NCBI RefSeq assembly: GCF_036231965.1
Contig: NZ_CP109499.1
Coordinates: 7,006,001 to 7,070,000, forward strand
DNA: 64,000 nucleotides
Source: Streptomyces sp. NBC_01428
GTDB lineage: Bacteria; Actinomycetota; Actinomycetes; Streptomycetales; Streptomycetaceae
Reading direction: 5' to 3'
Under the pieces are notes generated by a model. That model was not told the DNA's origin. It was given only the letters and a program-made list of their open reading frames with translations, and ran no database searches. Numbering within the stretch: the stretch's first letter is position 1; each line of letters starts with the position of its first letter. A program made the translations under genes and the position numbers. Shown piece after piece: positions 27,428 through 37,162 of the stretch.

Positions 27428-28045
27428 TCAGCCGGCCAGCAGGGCCTCCACCAGCGCCCGTACGGACACGACGAACAGCCTCTCCGGGTCGACCGGTCGG
27501 CTCAGTGCCCGCGCCAGGGCCGGGTCGCCCTGTGCGGTCCGCGCGTCCCACAGTTCCTCCTCGGCGGGCCGCTGCACGGGAGCGCGCTCCCGGTTGCGCT
27601 CGACGAGGACGAAGCCGACGACCTGGAAGAGCACCGCGCGGACGGCCTCGGCCGCCCGCGCCCCGCGCAGCCCCGCCGCGTGCACCTCGCGCACCAGGGC
27701 CTGCCGGGCGGGCAGGAACATCCGCTCGGTGAGGCCGCGTTCGTGGACCATCGCCACGAGGTGGGGATGTTCCCGCAGCTGCCGGCGCAGGGCCCGGGCG
27801 ACCGAGACGACGCGGGCGGCGGGTGTGCGCCCGGCGGCCCGGATCTCGCCGAGGTCGGCCACGGTGCGTTCGACGAGGGCGTCGAGAAGCGACTCGCGGT
27901 TGCCGACGTGCCAGTAGATCGAGGTGACGGCGGTGCCCAGCTCGGCGGCGAGCCCCCGCATCGTCAGGGCGTCCGGACCGTGCCGCTTCACCAGACCTGC
28001 GGCGGTCTCCAGGACCTCCTCGCGGGTGAGTGCGGGTCTTCCCAT
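27428..28045 (-). CDS. TetR family transcriptional regulator
   Basis: A 205-residue TetR repressor with the N-terminal helix-turn-helix (REEVLETAAGLVKRHG, then LTMRGLAAELGTAVTSIYWHVGNRESLLDAL, residues about 8-53). The C-terminal ligand-binding region is Arg/Ala-rich and resembles the TetR_C (tetracycline-repressor-like) type. It is divergent from the decarboxylase-SDR-amidohydrolase operon. The palindrome CTGTAAC-TGT-GTTACAG at 28097-28113 lies between the two starts and is the obvious operator. It therefore most likely represses itself and the operon until a pathway intermediate binds. Confidence 0.9.
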   Translation of the reverse strand: MGRPALTREEVLETAAGLVKRHGPDALTMRGLAAELGTAVTSIYWHVGNRESLLDALVERTVADLGEIRAAGRTPAARVVSVARALRRQLREHPHLVAMVHERGLTERMFLPARQALVREVHAAGLRGARAAEAVRAVLFQVVGFVLVERNRERAPVQRPAEEELWDARTAQGDPALARALSRPVDPERLFVVSVRALVEALLAG

Positions 28046-28096
28046 GGCGCTCCCCGATTCCGTGCCTGCACGTGTATTCACCCTTCGAGCAGTCTG

Positions 28097-28113
28097 CTGT
28101 AACTGTGTTACAG
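28097..28113. promoter_or_regulatory. Palindromic operator for the TetR repressor
   Basis: Perfect inverted repeat of two 7-base arms (CTGTAAC and GTTACAG) separated by TGT, centred between the divergent TetR gene (start 28045) and the decarboxylase-like gene (start 28169). Size and symmetry are typical of TetR-family operators. Confidence 0.75.
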
Positions 28114-28168
28114 GCGCCAGTGACGGGCCATCAGAAAGCTGCTGCTTCCCCGCGAAGGGCGGTACGAC

Positions 28169-28966
28169 ATGGCACGAGTGAGGTACGGGGCACGCACCGA
28201 GGCGGAGATCGCCGCCGCGCGCACGGCGAACTCCCGGCTCCCCGACATCTGGTCCACCGGAGTGGTGGCCGTCTGGGAGAGCGACCCGGACGCGGTCGCG
28301 GCGGTCCTGCCGCCGCCGCTGAAGCCCACCGCGCGGCCCCTGGTCCGCGTGAACATCAGCAAGGTCGATCTGCCCGGATACCCGCTGGGCGCCGGCTCGT
28401 TCGCCGTCGCCGCGGCGCACGACGGCGTCGAGGGCTGGTACCCGCTGGTCATGCCGATGACCCACGAGCGGGCCCTGACCGGCGGGCGCGAGGTCTTCGG
28501 CGAACCCAAGAAGCTCGGCGAGGTGACGGTCGAGCGCGACGGGCTCGTGGTGCGTGCCGTCCTCGCCCGGCACGGCATCGCCTTCGTCGAGGTGCGCGGC
28601 GCGGTGAGCGGCGACCTGCCGCTGCCGGAACCCGCGCGCAAGACCGACTTCTACTTCAAGTTCCTTCCCGCGGTGTACGGTTCGGGATTCGACCTCGACC
28701 CGGTCCTCGTGCACTGCGTGCGCAACGAGAAGGTCCGCCGGCTGGAGCGCGTCACCGGTGACGTCGTCCTGCGGGAGTCGATGTACGACCCGGTCGCCGA
28801 CCTCCCCGTCCGCCGGCTCGTGGAGATCACCATCGGCGAGAAGACCACCGACCAGCAGGGCAGGGTCGTCGAACGGGTCAGCGCGCAGGCCCTGTTGCCG
28901 TACGTCCACCAGCGCTACGACGACCCCCGGCAGATCCTCGACGGCCCGCCCGAAGGGAGCGTGTGA
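28169..28966 (+). CDS. Acetoacetate decarboxylase family protein
   Basis: A 265-residue protein of the acetoacetate decarboxylase fold. The segment FGEPKKLGEV places Lys114-Lys115 where clostridial ADC has its Schiff-base lysine and its pKa-lowering neighbour, so decarboxylase or aldolase-like chemistry is possible. YPLVMPM and RFxLPxY-type strands before it also fit. The ATG at 28169 opens the operon, 56 bp after the TetR palindrome. Members are often annotated as decarboxylase only by fold; the substrate is unknown. The stop overlaps the next ATG by one base. Confidence 0.87.
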   Translation: MARVRYGARTEAEIAAARTANSRLPDIWSTGVVAVWESDPDAVAAVLPPPLKPTARPLVRVNISKVDLPGYPLGAGSFAVAAAHDGVEGWYPLVMPMTHERALTGGREVFGEPKKLGEVTVERDGLVVRAVLARHGIAFVEVRGAVSGDLPLPEPARKTDFYFKFLPAVYGSGFDLDPVLVHCVRNEKVRRLERVTGDVVLRESMYDPVADLPVRRLVEITIGEKTTDQQGRVVERVSAQALLPYVHQRYDDPRQILDGPPEGSV

Positions 28967-29850
28967 TGGAACTGCGCGCGGGACAGGTCGCCGTGGTCAC
29001 CGGAGCCGCGAGCGGCATCGGGCTGGCCATGGCGCGACGGTTCGCCGCCGAGGGACTGAAGGTGGTCCTCGCCGACGTCGAGGAGGGCGCCCTGGACAAG
29101 GCCACCGCGGAACTGCGCGAGGACGGCGCGGACGTGCACGCACGCGTGGTGGACGTCGGTGAGCGCTCCGAGGTCGTCGCGCTCGCCGAGGACGCCTACA
29201 GCACGTACGGCGCGGTGCACGTCCTGTGCAACAACGCGGGCGTCGGCTCCGGAGCCGAGGGCCGCATGTGGGAGCACGACCCGAACGACTGGAAGTGGGC
29301 CTTCGCCGTCAACGTGTGGGGCGTCTTCCACGGCATCCAGGCGTTCGTCCCCCGGATGATCGCCGCCGGCGAGCCGGGCCACGTCGTCAACACCTCCTCC
29401 GGCGACGGCGGGATCGCCCCGCTGCCCACCGCATCCGTCTACGCCGTCACCAAGGCCGCCGTGGTGACGATGACCGAGTCGCTCTACGCCCATCTGAAGG
29501 CGGAGCACGCGCGCGTGGGCGCCTCCGTCCTCTTCCCCGGACCCCACATGCTCCGCACCGGCCTGTGGGAGTCGCACCGCAACCGTCCCGAGCGCTACGC
29601 CAAGGCGCGGCCCCGGAAGACCCCGTACCGCAGCCTCGGCCAGTGGGAGGCCGCGATGAGGGAGTCGGGCCACGACGTCCTGTTCACGCCCGTAGAACAG
29701 GTCGCCGACCTCGTCGCCGAGGGAGTCCGCCGGGACCGCTTCTGGCTGCTGCCCGAGAGCGAGCACAGCGACCGGCAGATCCGTGCCCGGTCGCAGTCGA
29801 TGCTCGACCGGGCCGATCCGTCCTACCTGGAAAGCTTCATCCTCGACTGA
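28966..29850 (+). CDS. Short-chain dehydrogenase/reductase of the TetR-controlled operon
   Basis: Classical SDR of 294 residues with TGAASGIG (12-19), NNAG (89-92), Ser145 and the YAVTK catalytic pair Tyr159/Lys163. The C-terminal part is longer than usual, with an extra basic segment (HRNRPERYAKARPRKTPYRS) after the active site. The ATG at 28966 overlaps the previous stop codon as TGATG and has GGGAG upstream. Together with the decarboxylase-like protein and two amidohydrolases it suggests stepwise oxidation and ring or C-C cleavage of a small carbonyl compound. Confidence 0.9.
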   Translation: MELRAGQVAVVTGAASGIGLAMARRFAAEGLKVVLADVEEGALDKATAELREDGADVHARVVDVGERSEVVALAEDAYSTYGAVHVLCNNAGVGSGAEGRMWEHDPNDWKWAFAVNVWGVFHGIQAFVPRMIAAGEPGHVVNTSSGDGGIAPLPTASVYAVTKAAVVTMTESLYAHLKAEHARVGASVLFPGPHMLRTGLWESHRNRPERYAKARPRKTPYRSLGQWEAAMRESGHDVLFTPVEQVADLVAEGVRRDRFWLLPESEHSDRQIRARSQSMLDRADPSYLESFILD

Positions 29851-29859
29851 GGGGGCGCG

Positions 29860-31143
29860 GTGACCGCACAGGACCCGTATCTGATCATCTCCTCCGACTG
29901 CCACGCCGGCCTCCCCACCGAGGAGTACCGGCCCTACCTGGACGCCCGGTTCCACCGGGACTTCGACGAGTTCCTCGCGGGCCAGGGCCGGCGCCGCGAG
30001 GAGATGACCCGTCTCGGCATCCGCAACGAGACGTTCGCCGACAAGTGGTTCGAGGACAACGAGGAAGGCCTGCGCGGCGGTTGGGACACCGCGCAGCGCC
30101 TCAAGGAACTCGACGGCGACGGGGTGGCCGCCGAGGTCGTCTTCCCCGACGCGGACGCCGTCGACAGCCGCACCGCCGCGCCCTTCGGGGTCGGCCTCGG
30201 CCTCTCCGGCGACCAGGACCCGGACCTCGGCATGGCGGGCGCGCAGGCCCACAACCGCTGGCTCGCCGAGTTCGTCTCCGAACACCCCGAACGGCACTGC
30301 GGGGTGGCACTGCTGCCGATCACGGGCGAGACCGGCCGGGTCGTCGCCGAGGTGTACCGGGCCAAGGAGTCCGGCCTCGGCGCCCTGATGATCCCGTCCA
30401 TGTGGGTCGACAAGGAGCCCTACCACGACCGCCGTTACGACCCGGTGTGGGCGGCGGCCGCCGAGTGCGGGATGCCCGTGCTCACCCACTCCGGAGCGGC
30501 TCCCCGCCACGAGTACGGCGACCACCTCGGGATCTACGTCTCCGAGGTCACCTGGTGGCCCGCGCGCCCCCTCTGGTTCCTGCTCTGGTCCGGAGTCTTC
30601 GAACGCCACCCCGGACTCCGCTTCGGCGTCGCGGAGTCCGGCTGCTGGTGGCTGCCCAACCTGCTGTGGTTCATGGACCGGCTCTACCTCGGCGCGCACG
30701 GCGGCAAGAAGCTCTCGCCCTTCGCCGAACTGAAACGGCCCCCGCACGAGTACCTGGACCGCCAGGTGTTCGTCTGCGCGACCAACACCAAGCGCCGCGA
30801 ACTCGCCCAGCGCTATGAGATCGGCGTCGACAACATCCTCTGGGGCAGCGACTTCCCGCACCCCGAGGGCACCTGGCCCGACACCCGCGCCTGGCTGAAG
30901 AGGACCTTCCACGACATCCCGGTGGCGGAGACCCGCCGCATGCTCGGACTCGCGGCGGCCGAGGTGTTCGGCTTCGACGTCGCCGAACTCGCCCCGCTCG
31001 CCCGGAGGATCGGGCCCACGCCCGCCGAACTCGGCCAGCCGGAGGACCAGTCGGCGGTCGAGGCGTCCTGGGCGCGCTCGCGCGAGGTCGGCCGCCACTG
31101 GCTGACCGACCACGACTTCCCCGACCTGGGGGTGACCCCGTGA
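29860..31143 (+). CDS. Amidohydrolase 2 family protein (first paralogue)
   Basis: TIM-barrel metal-dependent hydrolase or decarboxylase, 427 residues. The N-terminal metal motif is SSDCHAG (Asp13, His15), a barrel histidine lies in LTHSG (about 209), and the conserved aspartate lies in WGSDFPH (about 331). The family includes decarboxylases such as aminocarboxymuconate-semialdehyde decarboxylase, so the label amidohydrolase may mislead. The GTG at 29860 follows the SDR stop by nine bases. It overlaps the second paralogue by 4 bp. Both share length, motif order and the RPYLE-type start. Confidence 0.9.
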   Translation: MTAQDPYLIISSDCHAGLPTEEYRPYLDARFHRDFDEFLAGQGRRREEMTRLGIRNETFADKWFEDNEEGLRGGWDTAQRLKELDGDGVAAEVVFPDADAVDSRTAAPFGVGLGLSGDQDPDLGMAGAQAHNRWLAEFVSEHPERHCGVALLPITGETGRVVAEVYRAKESGLGALMIPSMWVDKEPYHDRRYDPVWAAAAECGMPVLTHSGAAPRHEYGDHLGIYVSEVTWWPARPLWFLLWSGVFERHPGLRFGVAESGCWWLPNLLWFMDRLYLGAHGGKKLSPFAELKRPPHEYLDRQVFVCATNTKRRELAQRYEIGVDNILWGSDFPHPEGTWPDTRAWLKRTFHDIPVAETRRMLGLAAAEVFGFDVAELAPLARRIGPTPAELGQPEDQSAVEASWARSREVGRHWLTDHDFPDLGVTP

Positions 31144-32372
31144 CCACCGACGACCGCTACACCGTCATCTCCGCCGACTGCCACGCGGGCGCCGACCTCC
31201 TCGACTACAGGCCCTACCTGGAGCGCGCCCACCACGACGACTTCGACGCCTGGGCGGCCACGTACGTCAACCCGTACGAGGACCTCCTCGCCGAGACCGC
31301 CGACCGGAACTGGAACTCCGGGCGGCGCCTCGCGGAGCTGGAGGAGGACGGCATCGTCGCGGAGGTGGTCTTCCCGAACACCGTCCCGCCCTTCTTCCCC
31401 TCGGCGTCCCTGATGGCACCGGCCCCGACCGCGGCCGAGTTCGAACAGCGCTGGGCGGGGCTGCGCGCCCACAACCGCTGGCTCGCGGACTTCTGCGCCG
31501 CGGCACCCGGCCGGCGCGCGGGCGTCTTCCAGATCCTCCTGAACGACGTCGGCCGGGCGGTCGAGGAGATCCACCGGTCCGCCGACGCCGGCCTGACGGG
31601 CGGCCTGCTGCTGCCCGGCACACCCCCCGGCTCCGGCCTGCCCGAGCTGTACTCGACGGCGTACGACCCGATCTGGGCTGCCTGCGCCGAACGGGGCGTC
31701 CCGGTCAACCACCACGGAGGCTCGGCCTCGCCGCCCCTCGGCGACGAACCGGCGGCCCGCGCGGTCTTCATGGTGGAGACGACCTGGTTCTCCCACCGGG
31801 CCCTGTGGCACCTGGTGTTCGGCGGAGCGTTCGGCCGCCACCCCGGCCTGCGGCTGGTCCTCACCGAACAGGGCTCGGGCTGGATCCCCGGGGTGCTCGA
31901 CATGCTGGACTACTACCACCGCCGGCTGGTCGCGGCGGCCGGCCGGGCGGCGACGGCCGAGTCCCGGTTCGGCGCCGGACTGGGCGAGGCGATGGGCAAG
32001 GGCCCCTCCCAGGTGTGGCGCGACCACTGCTTCGTCGGCGCCAGCTTCATGCGCCCCCACGAGGTCCCGCTGCGCGACCGCATCGGCCTCGACAAGATCA
32101 TGTGGGGCAGCGACTACCCGCACGACGAGGGCACCCACCCCTACACCCGCGAGGGCCTGCGCATCGCGTACGCGGGACTGCCCCGCGAGGAGGTCGCGGC
32201 CATGGTCGGCGGCAACGCGGCCCGCGTCTACGGGTTCGACCTCGCCCACCTCGACGAGATCGCCGCGAAGGTCGGCCCCACGGTGGCCGAGATCGCCGAA
32301 CCCCTCGTCACCCCGCCCGCCGACGCGACGAGCCCGGCGTTCGCGAGAGGAGGCTCGGTCCGCGTGTGGTGA
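31140..32372 (+). CDS. Amidohydrolase 2 family protein (second paralogue)
   Basis: A 410-residue paralogue of the preceding gene: SADCHAG (Asp13, His15), NHHGG (about 189), and WGSDYPHDEGTHPYTREG (about 321 onward, given in part). It starts with GTG overlapping the upstream TGA as GTGA. The pair is clearly a tandem duplication kept in one operon, and the two proteins might form a heteromer or act on successive intermediates. It is the last gene of the operon; about 95 bp follow before the VIT-type transporter. Confidence 0.9.
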   Translation: MTTDDRYTVISADCHAGADLLDYRPYLERAHHDDFDAWAATYVNPYEDLLAETADRNWNSGRRLAELEEDGIVAEVVFPNTVPPFFPSASLMAPAPTAAEFEQRWAGLRAHNRWLADFCAAAPGRRAGVFQILLNDVGRAVEEIHRSADAGLTGGLLLPGTPPGSGLPELYSTAYDPIWAACAERGVPVNHHGGSASPPLGDEPAARAVFMVETTWFSHRALWHLVFGGAFGRHPGLRLVLTEQGSGWIPGVLDMLDYYHRRLVAAAGRAATAESRFGAGLGEAMGKGPSQVWRDHCFVGASFMRPHEVPLRDRIGLDKIMWGSDYPHDEGTHPYTREGLRIAYAGLPREEVAAMVGGNAARVYGFDLAHLDEIAAKVGPTVAEIAEPLVTPPADATSPAFARGGSVRVW

Positions 32373-32467
32373 GGGCACCCCGGTGGCGCCCCGGCACCGT
32401 ACACACGGACCGGAGAACCACCGGGTCGGTACGGCGCGCCCCGACCCCGGGGTGCGATCCTCCCCGT

Positions 32468-33178
32468 GTGACGGAACCGACGCACGACGAGGCCCACGGC
32501 GGCACACTCGGCTCGCGGCTCAACTGGCTCCGGGCCGCCGTCCTGGGCGCCAACGACGGCATCGTGTCCACCGCCGGCCTCGTCGTCGGCGTGGCCGGCG
32601 CCACCGACGACCGCTCCGCCCTGCTCACCGCCGGCCTCGCGGGACTGCTCGCCGGGTCGATGTCGATGGCCGCCGGCGAGTACGTGTCCGTCTCCACCCA
32701 GCGCGACTCGGAACTCGCCGCGCTGGCCCTGGAGCGACGCGAACTCAGGGACGCGCCCGAGGCCGAACTGGAAGAGCTGACCGGACTCCTCCAACAACGC
32801 GGCCTGTCACGGCAGGTGGCCCGCGAGGCGGCCGAACAGCTCACCGAACGCGACGCCCTGAAGGCCCACGCCTCCGTCGAACTCGGCATCGACCCCGACG
32901 ACCTCACCAACCCGTGGCACGCCGCCTGGGCGAGCTTCCTCGCGTTCACCGCCGGCGCGCTGCTGCCGCTGCTCGCGATCGTCCTGCCCCCGGCGGCCTG
33001 GCGGCTCGGTGTCACCGTGGTCTGCGTACTGGCCGCACTCGCCCTCACCGGCTGGAGCAGCGCACGGCTCGGCGCGGCGGACCCGCGCCGCGCGGTGCTG
33101 CGCAACATGGCCGGGGGAGCGCTCGCCATGGCCGTGACGTACGTGGCCGGAGCACTGCTCGGAGCGGCGGGCGTGTGA
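32468..33178 (+). CDS. VIT1/CCC1 family iron/manganese transporter
   Basis: A 236-residue membrane protein of the VIT1/CCC1 family, which exports or stores Fe2+ and Mn2+. It begins with the usual LRAAVLGANDGIVSTAGLVVGVAGA helix start, then GSMSMAAGEYVSVSTQRD, and a helical cytoplasmic metal-binding region (about residues 75-145) rich in Glu and Arg. Three more membrane helices follow. The GTG at 32468 is the first plausible start; its ribosome site is weak. The gene is probably monocistronic. Confidence 0.9.
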   Translation: MTEPTHDEAHGGTLGSRLNWLRAAVLGANDGIVSTAGLVVGVAGATDDRSALLTAGLAGLLAGSMSMAAGEYVSVSTQRDSELAALALERRELRDAPEAELEELTGLLQQRGLSRQVAREAAEQLTERDALKAHASVELGIDPDDLTNPWHAAWASFLAFTAGALLPLLAIVLPPAAWRLGVTVVCVLAALALTGWSSARLGAADPRRAVLRNMAGGALAMAVTYVAGALLGAAGV

Positions 33179-33308
33179 GGGCCCCGCCCGGCACCGGACG
33201 CCGCACGGCGAACTCCGGTGGCCGGGGCGGAAGACCGGCGGAAGGCGAACACCCACCGCCGTTCATACTTGTCGGTAACAGCCTCTAGCCGCGGCCGACC
33301 AGCGCCTC

Positions 33309-33314
33309 TACGGT
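33309..33314 (+). promoter_or_regulatory. Candidate -10 element for a leaderless transcript
   Basis: TACGGT at 33309-33314 fits the Streptomyces TANNNT pattern and ends six bases before the ATG of the sterol-desaturase-like gene, which has no ribosome binding site. No clear -35 hexamer is visible, so confidence is modest. Confidence 0.35.
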
Positions 33315-33320
33315 GCATCC

Positions 33321-34243
<923 letters not shown>

Positions 34244-34247
<4 letters not shown>

Positions 34248-34915
34248 CCCCGCGCTCCACCCGGCTGCTGCTCGGCGCCTTCGCCCTGGCGACGGCCGTG
34301 GACGTCCTCTCGCTCGCCGTCGGGTACGAGCCCGGGCACCTCGTCGCCAAACCGCTCCTCATGCCCCTGCTCGCCGCGTACGCCGCCGTCCGCGGCGGAC
34401 CCCGGCTGCTGGTCGCCGCGCTGCTCCTCGGCTGGGCCGGCGACCTGGCCCTCCTCTCCGACGCCGACGCCGCCTTCCTCGCCGGCATGGCCTCGTTCGC
34501 GGCGGGACACGTCTGCTACCTCGTGCTCTTCCGGCGGACGGCCCGGGCCCGCGGCCCCTGGCTGCCCATCGGGTACGCCGTCGTCCTGGCCGTCCTCGTC
34601 GTCCTGCTCTGGCCCGGGCTGCCGGCGGGGCTCCGTGTGCCCGTCGCCGGCTACAGCCTGCTGCTGACCGCGATGGCCTGCGGAGCCACCCGCCCGGGAC
34701 CCGTCGCCGGGCTCGGCGGCGCCCTCTTCATGCTCTCCGACACCCTCATCGCCACCGGTGTCGCCGACCGGCCGCAGCCCCCGAACCCCGCCTTCTGGAT
34801 CATGCTCACGTACGCGGCGGCCCAGTTCCTGCTGGTCCGAGGCGTGCTCGGACCCCTCGGCGGCTCGTCCGCGGCCGCGGCGGCGTACGGTGGTATGCGC
34901 TCGACCACCCCCTGA
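34244..34915 (+). CDS. YhhN/TMEM86 family membrane protein (lysoplasmalogenase-like)
   Basis: A 223-residue membrane protein with about seven hydrophobic segments. It has the family residues KPLLMPLLA (about 36-44), GDLALL (66-71) and a late MLSDTLIA (about 165-172). Animal TMEM86 proteins hydrolyse the vinyl-ether bond of lysoplasmalogens; bacterial homologues are mostly uncharacterised. The GTG at 34244 overlaps the stop of the sterol-desaturase-like gene by 4 bp, so the two form an operon and could act on the same ether or vinyl-ether lipid. Confidence 0.87.
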
Positions 34916-34953
34916 GCACACACCCCGCACACCGCACGAGAGGGACCCTCGCC

Positions 34954-35997
34954 ATGCGCGCCACCACCATCCACGCCCCGTTCGACATGCGGGTGGAGGA
35001 CGTGCCCGAGCCCATGGTGCAGCTGCCCACCGACGCCGTCGTCCGCGTGCTGCGCTCCTGCATCTGCGGCAGCGACCTGTGGGCGTACCGCGGCGAGGCG
35101 GCCCGCCAGGCCGGCCAGCGGATCGGGCACGAGTTCCTCGGCATCGTCGAGGAGACCGGCTCCGAGGTGGCCGGCGTCCGGCGCGGCGACCTGGTCGTGG
35201 CCCCCTTCATGTGGTCCGACGGCGTCTGCGACTTCTGCCGCGAGGGACTCACCACCTCCTGCGAGCACGGCGGCTTCTGGGGCTCCGTCGGCTACGACGG
35301 CGGCCAGGGCGAGGCCGTCCGGGTCCCCTTCGCCGACGGCACGCTCGTCCAGCTCCCCAAGGAAGCGGCCTCGGACGACCACCTGCTCTCCGCGCTGCTG
35401 ACGCTCTCCGACGTCCTCGGCACCGGCCATCACGCGGTCCTCGGCGCCGGCGTCCGCAAGGGCTCCACCGTCGCCGTCGTCGGCGACGGTGCCGTCGGCC
35501 TGTGCGCCGTACTGGCCGCCAAGCGCCTCGGCGCCGACCGGATCATCGCCCTCGGCCGGCACGCGGCACGGACGGACATCGCGCGCCGCTTCGGCGCCAC
35601 GGACGTCGTCGCCGAACGCGGTGACGCGGCCGTCGAGGCCGTGCGCGAGCTGACCCGCGGCCAGGGTGCGATGTGCGTCGTCGAGGCCGTCGGCACCGAG
35701 CAGTCCATGAGCACGGCCGTGAACATCACCCGCGACGGCGGCGCCATCGGCTTCGTCGGCGTGCCGCACGGCAGCGGGACGGGCCTCGACCTCGGCGTCA
35801 TGTTCGACCGCAACGTCGCCCTGCGCGGCGGCGTCGCTCCCGTACGGTCCTACATCCCCGAGCTGCTGCCCGACGTCCTCGACGGCACCATCGACCCGTC
35901 GCCGGTCTTCGACATGACCGTCGGCCTGGAGGGCGTGCCCGAGGGCTACAAGGCGATGGACGAGCGGACCGCTCTCAAGGTCATCGTCACGAACTGA
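34954..35997 (+). CDS. Zinc-dependent alcohol dehydrogenase (MDR superfamily)
   Basis: A 347-residue medium-chain dehydrogenase. The catalytic zinc ligands are Cys38 (CGSD) and His59-Glu60 (GHE). The structural zinc loop reads CDFC...SC (92, 95, 103), only three of the usual four cysteines. The Rossmann motif is GDGAVGLCA (about 173-181). The ATG at 34954 is 38 bp after the YhhN gene, with GAGAGGGA upstream. It could be co-transcribed with the desaturase-YhhN pair. Substrate is unknown. Confidence 0.9.
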   Translation: MRATTIHAPFDMRVEDVPEPMVQLPTDAVVRVLRSCICGSDLWAYRGEAARQAGQRIGHEFLGIVEETGSEVAGVRRGDLVVAPFMWSDGVCDFCREGLTTSCEHGGFWGSVGYDGGQGEAVRVPFADGTLVQLPKEAASDDHLLSALLTLSDVLGTGHHAVLGAGVRKGSTVAVVGDGAVGLCAVLAAKRLGADRIIALGRHAARTDIARRFGATDVVAERGDAAVEAVRELTRGQGAMCVVEAVGTEQSMSTAVNITRDGGAIGFVGVPHGSGTGLDLGVMFDRNVALRGGVAPVRSYIPELLPDVLDGTIDPSPVFDMTVGLEGVPEGYKAMDERTALKVIVTN

Positions 35998-36022
35998 GGT
36001 CCTCCACCGGGCTGCCGGCCGC

Positions 36023-37075
36023 TCACCAGCGGATGGGCAGCGGCAGCGCCGTCAGCAGACCGGACACCACGACGACCGCCCCCAGCACGACGACCTCCGC
36101 ACGCGCGGGGGAGCAGGCGCCGAGCGGGTCCCGCGCGCTCCGCAGCCGCAGTCGCGCGCAGAGCGCCAGAACGGCGACGGCGGCCACGAGGAGCACCTTC
36201 GCCAGCAGGGTGCGCCCGTACGCCGTCGTCGTCAGCTGGTCCATGACCGTGCCGGCCGGCATCCGGCGCAAAGAGCTCCACACGCCGGTGGCGGTGATCG
36301 CCGCGAACAGGACCGCCGCCACGCGCGCGTAGCGGCCGAGCAGCTCGGCACCGGCCGTCGAGCCTTCGCCGGTCCCGAGGGAGCCGACGTCGGCCGACTC
36401 CGCCACGCGCCAGGACCGCAGCAGCCGCAGGACGTGCACCAGTCCGCCCGCCCACAGCGCCGCGCAGGTCACATGGACGAGCGTCAGGCCGGAGCCGGTC
36501 GGCGCGGTGTGCTCCGCCGCCGGATGCGCGCGCAGCGCCTCCGCCAGCGCCACCGCGGCCAGCGGCCACACCTGGGTGCCCGGCCTGCGCGACCGGGCAC
36601 AGAACCAGGCCACCGCGAACGCGTTGACCTCCAGGAGCGCCAGCCTGCCGTCGCGGCTCGCGTAGAGGCCGCCCAGGTCCAGGTCGGCGAGGTGACGGGG
36701 CAGCAGGTTGCCGGTCGCGACCACGGAGGCGAGTCCCAGTGCGGCGACGAACCCGGCGACCGCCGCGTATGCCGCCCAGCTGCGCGGCGCGTCCACCCGC
36801 GGAGCGCCGGGCACCCGCCGCGCCAGCCGGGCCGCGAACAGTTCTCCCACGGGGACGCAGAGCGCGGCGAACAGCACCGCGCGCAGCAGGGCGATGCCGG
36901 CGACCCCGGGCGCGGCGGCCTCTCCGGTACCGGTCAGCGCGGTGCGCGGGCCGAGCAGCGGGATCAGGGCCGCGACGGCCACCAGCGTGAGCAGGGCGAG
37001 GGCCCTGCGGGTGGCCTGCCGTCTGGCCGCCGCCCCCGCGTCCGCCGCGTCGGCCGTCGGTCGTGTCAACGTCAC
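36023..37075 (-). CDS. CopD family copper resistance/transport membrane protein
   Basis: A 350-residue membrane protein with about eight hydrophobic segments and a C-terminal CopD-type domain. Histidines expected to handle copper are in LVHVTCAALWAGGLVHVLRLL (two His about 204 and 216). The start is the GTG at 37075 with a weak GTGGGG ribosome site. No copC or YcnI-like gene lies beside it, which is unusual for copper uptake clusters. It converges on the alcohol dehydrogenase gene with 25 bp between stop codons. Confidence 0.85.
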   Translation of the reverse strand: MTLTRPTADAADAGAAARRQATRRALALLTLVAVAALIPLLGPRTALTGTGEAAAPGVAGIALLRAVLFAALCVPVGELFAARLARRVPGAPRVDAPRSWAAYAAVAGFVAALGLASVVATGNLLPRHLADLDLGGLYASRDGRLALLEVNAFAVAWFCARSRRPGTQVWPLAAVALAEALRAHPAAEHTAPTGSGLTLVHVTCAALWAGGLVHVLRLLRSWRVAESADVGSLGTGEGSTAGAELLGRYARVAAVLFAAITATGVWSSLRRMPAGTVMDQLTTTAYGRTLLAKVLLVAAVAVLALCARLRLRSARDPLGACSPARAEVVVLGAVVVVSGLLTALPLPIRW

Positions 37076-37162
37076 CCCACGATGCTCACCAGCCGTCGTG
37101 TCCCCGGCATCTCACGTTAGCCCGTTCGACGTCGCGGAACCGGGCGCCGGGCAAACCGTCCG

